The notes beneath the pieces were generated by a model. The model was not told where the DNA came from. It searched no databases and was given only the letters and a program-made list of their open reading frames with translations. A stretch of DNA of 21,257 nucleotides from CAZHPY01 sp964534705 (lineage in GTDB: Bacteria; Omnitrophota; Gorgyraeia; 2-01-FULL-45-10). The stretch is taken from assembly GCA_964534705.1 (NCBI GenBank), contig CAZHPY010000022.1:1-21257 (forward strand). The letters are read 5' to 3'. The first letter of the stretch is position 1; the number at the start of each line of letters is the position of its first letter. A program made the translations under genes and the position numbers. Of the stretch, positions 21,230-21,257 are shown in pieces.

Positions 21230-21257
21230 CTTTGTCCTTCTTTACCCTCGCATCTTT

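Overview
All seventeen protein-coding genes lie on the minus strand, so transcription runs from the right edge to the left edge. The gene set fits an uncultured diderm bacterium: one protein has a signal peptide and a C-terminal aromatic residue typical of an outer-membrane beta-barrel. There is a run of 100 Ns, as in a metagenome scaffold. GC content looks moderate, in the mid-to-upper 40s percent by eye. The split carB, the PurS-PurS-PurL fusion, the GC-armed palindromic repeats and the general style suggest the Omnitrophota/PVC neighbourhood. That placement is an impression, not a result.

Layout in transcription order. (1) At the right edge, a terminator-like hairpin precedes a lone FMN/Fe-S glutamate-synthase-type protein (19472-21121). 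(2) A near-consensus promoter at its stop codon leads into a roughly 90-nt leader with a U-tract-containing terminator hairpin and a 21-codon leader ORF. Then come pyrG, carA and the N-terminal half of carB, all overlapping. (3) Five genes for exported or membrane proteins follow (12046-14943): thioredoxin fold, HAMP membrane protein, outer-membrane barrel, beta-propeller and a small anchored protein. (4) A DUF1846-family gene has its own promoter and an apparently leaderless start. (5) A second promoter, with an inverted repeat over its -10 box and a leader hairpin, leads into the C-terminal half of carB, then purF, guaA, purL and purQ, with overlaps or gaps of 1-4 nt. (6) A ParA-type ATPase fused to a glycogen-binding (CBM48/AMPK-type) domain is followed by a LOG-family protein and a palindromic repeat at the left edge.

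The housekeeping enzymes belong to three pathways (glutamate synthesis, pyrimidine and purine nucleotides), but nearly all use glutamine: PyrG, CarAB, PurF, GuaA and PurQL, with the GltB-like protein belonging to the glutamine/glutamate cycle. The cluster therefore looks organised around glutamine use rather than around one pathway. The two halves of carbamoyl-phosphate synthetase sit in separate transcription units, one headed by pyrG and one running into the purine/GMP genes.

The least ordinary items are the pyrG leader, which resembles pyrBI-type attenuation, the ParA-CBM48 fusion, and the carB split with six genes between the halves. No rRNA, tRNA, CRISPR array or transposase gene was seen. 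No stretch longer than 300 bases lacks a gene. The longest gap (10220-10437) is filled by promoter and leader structures.
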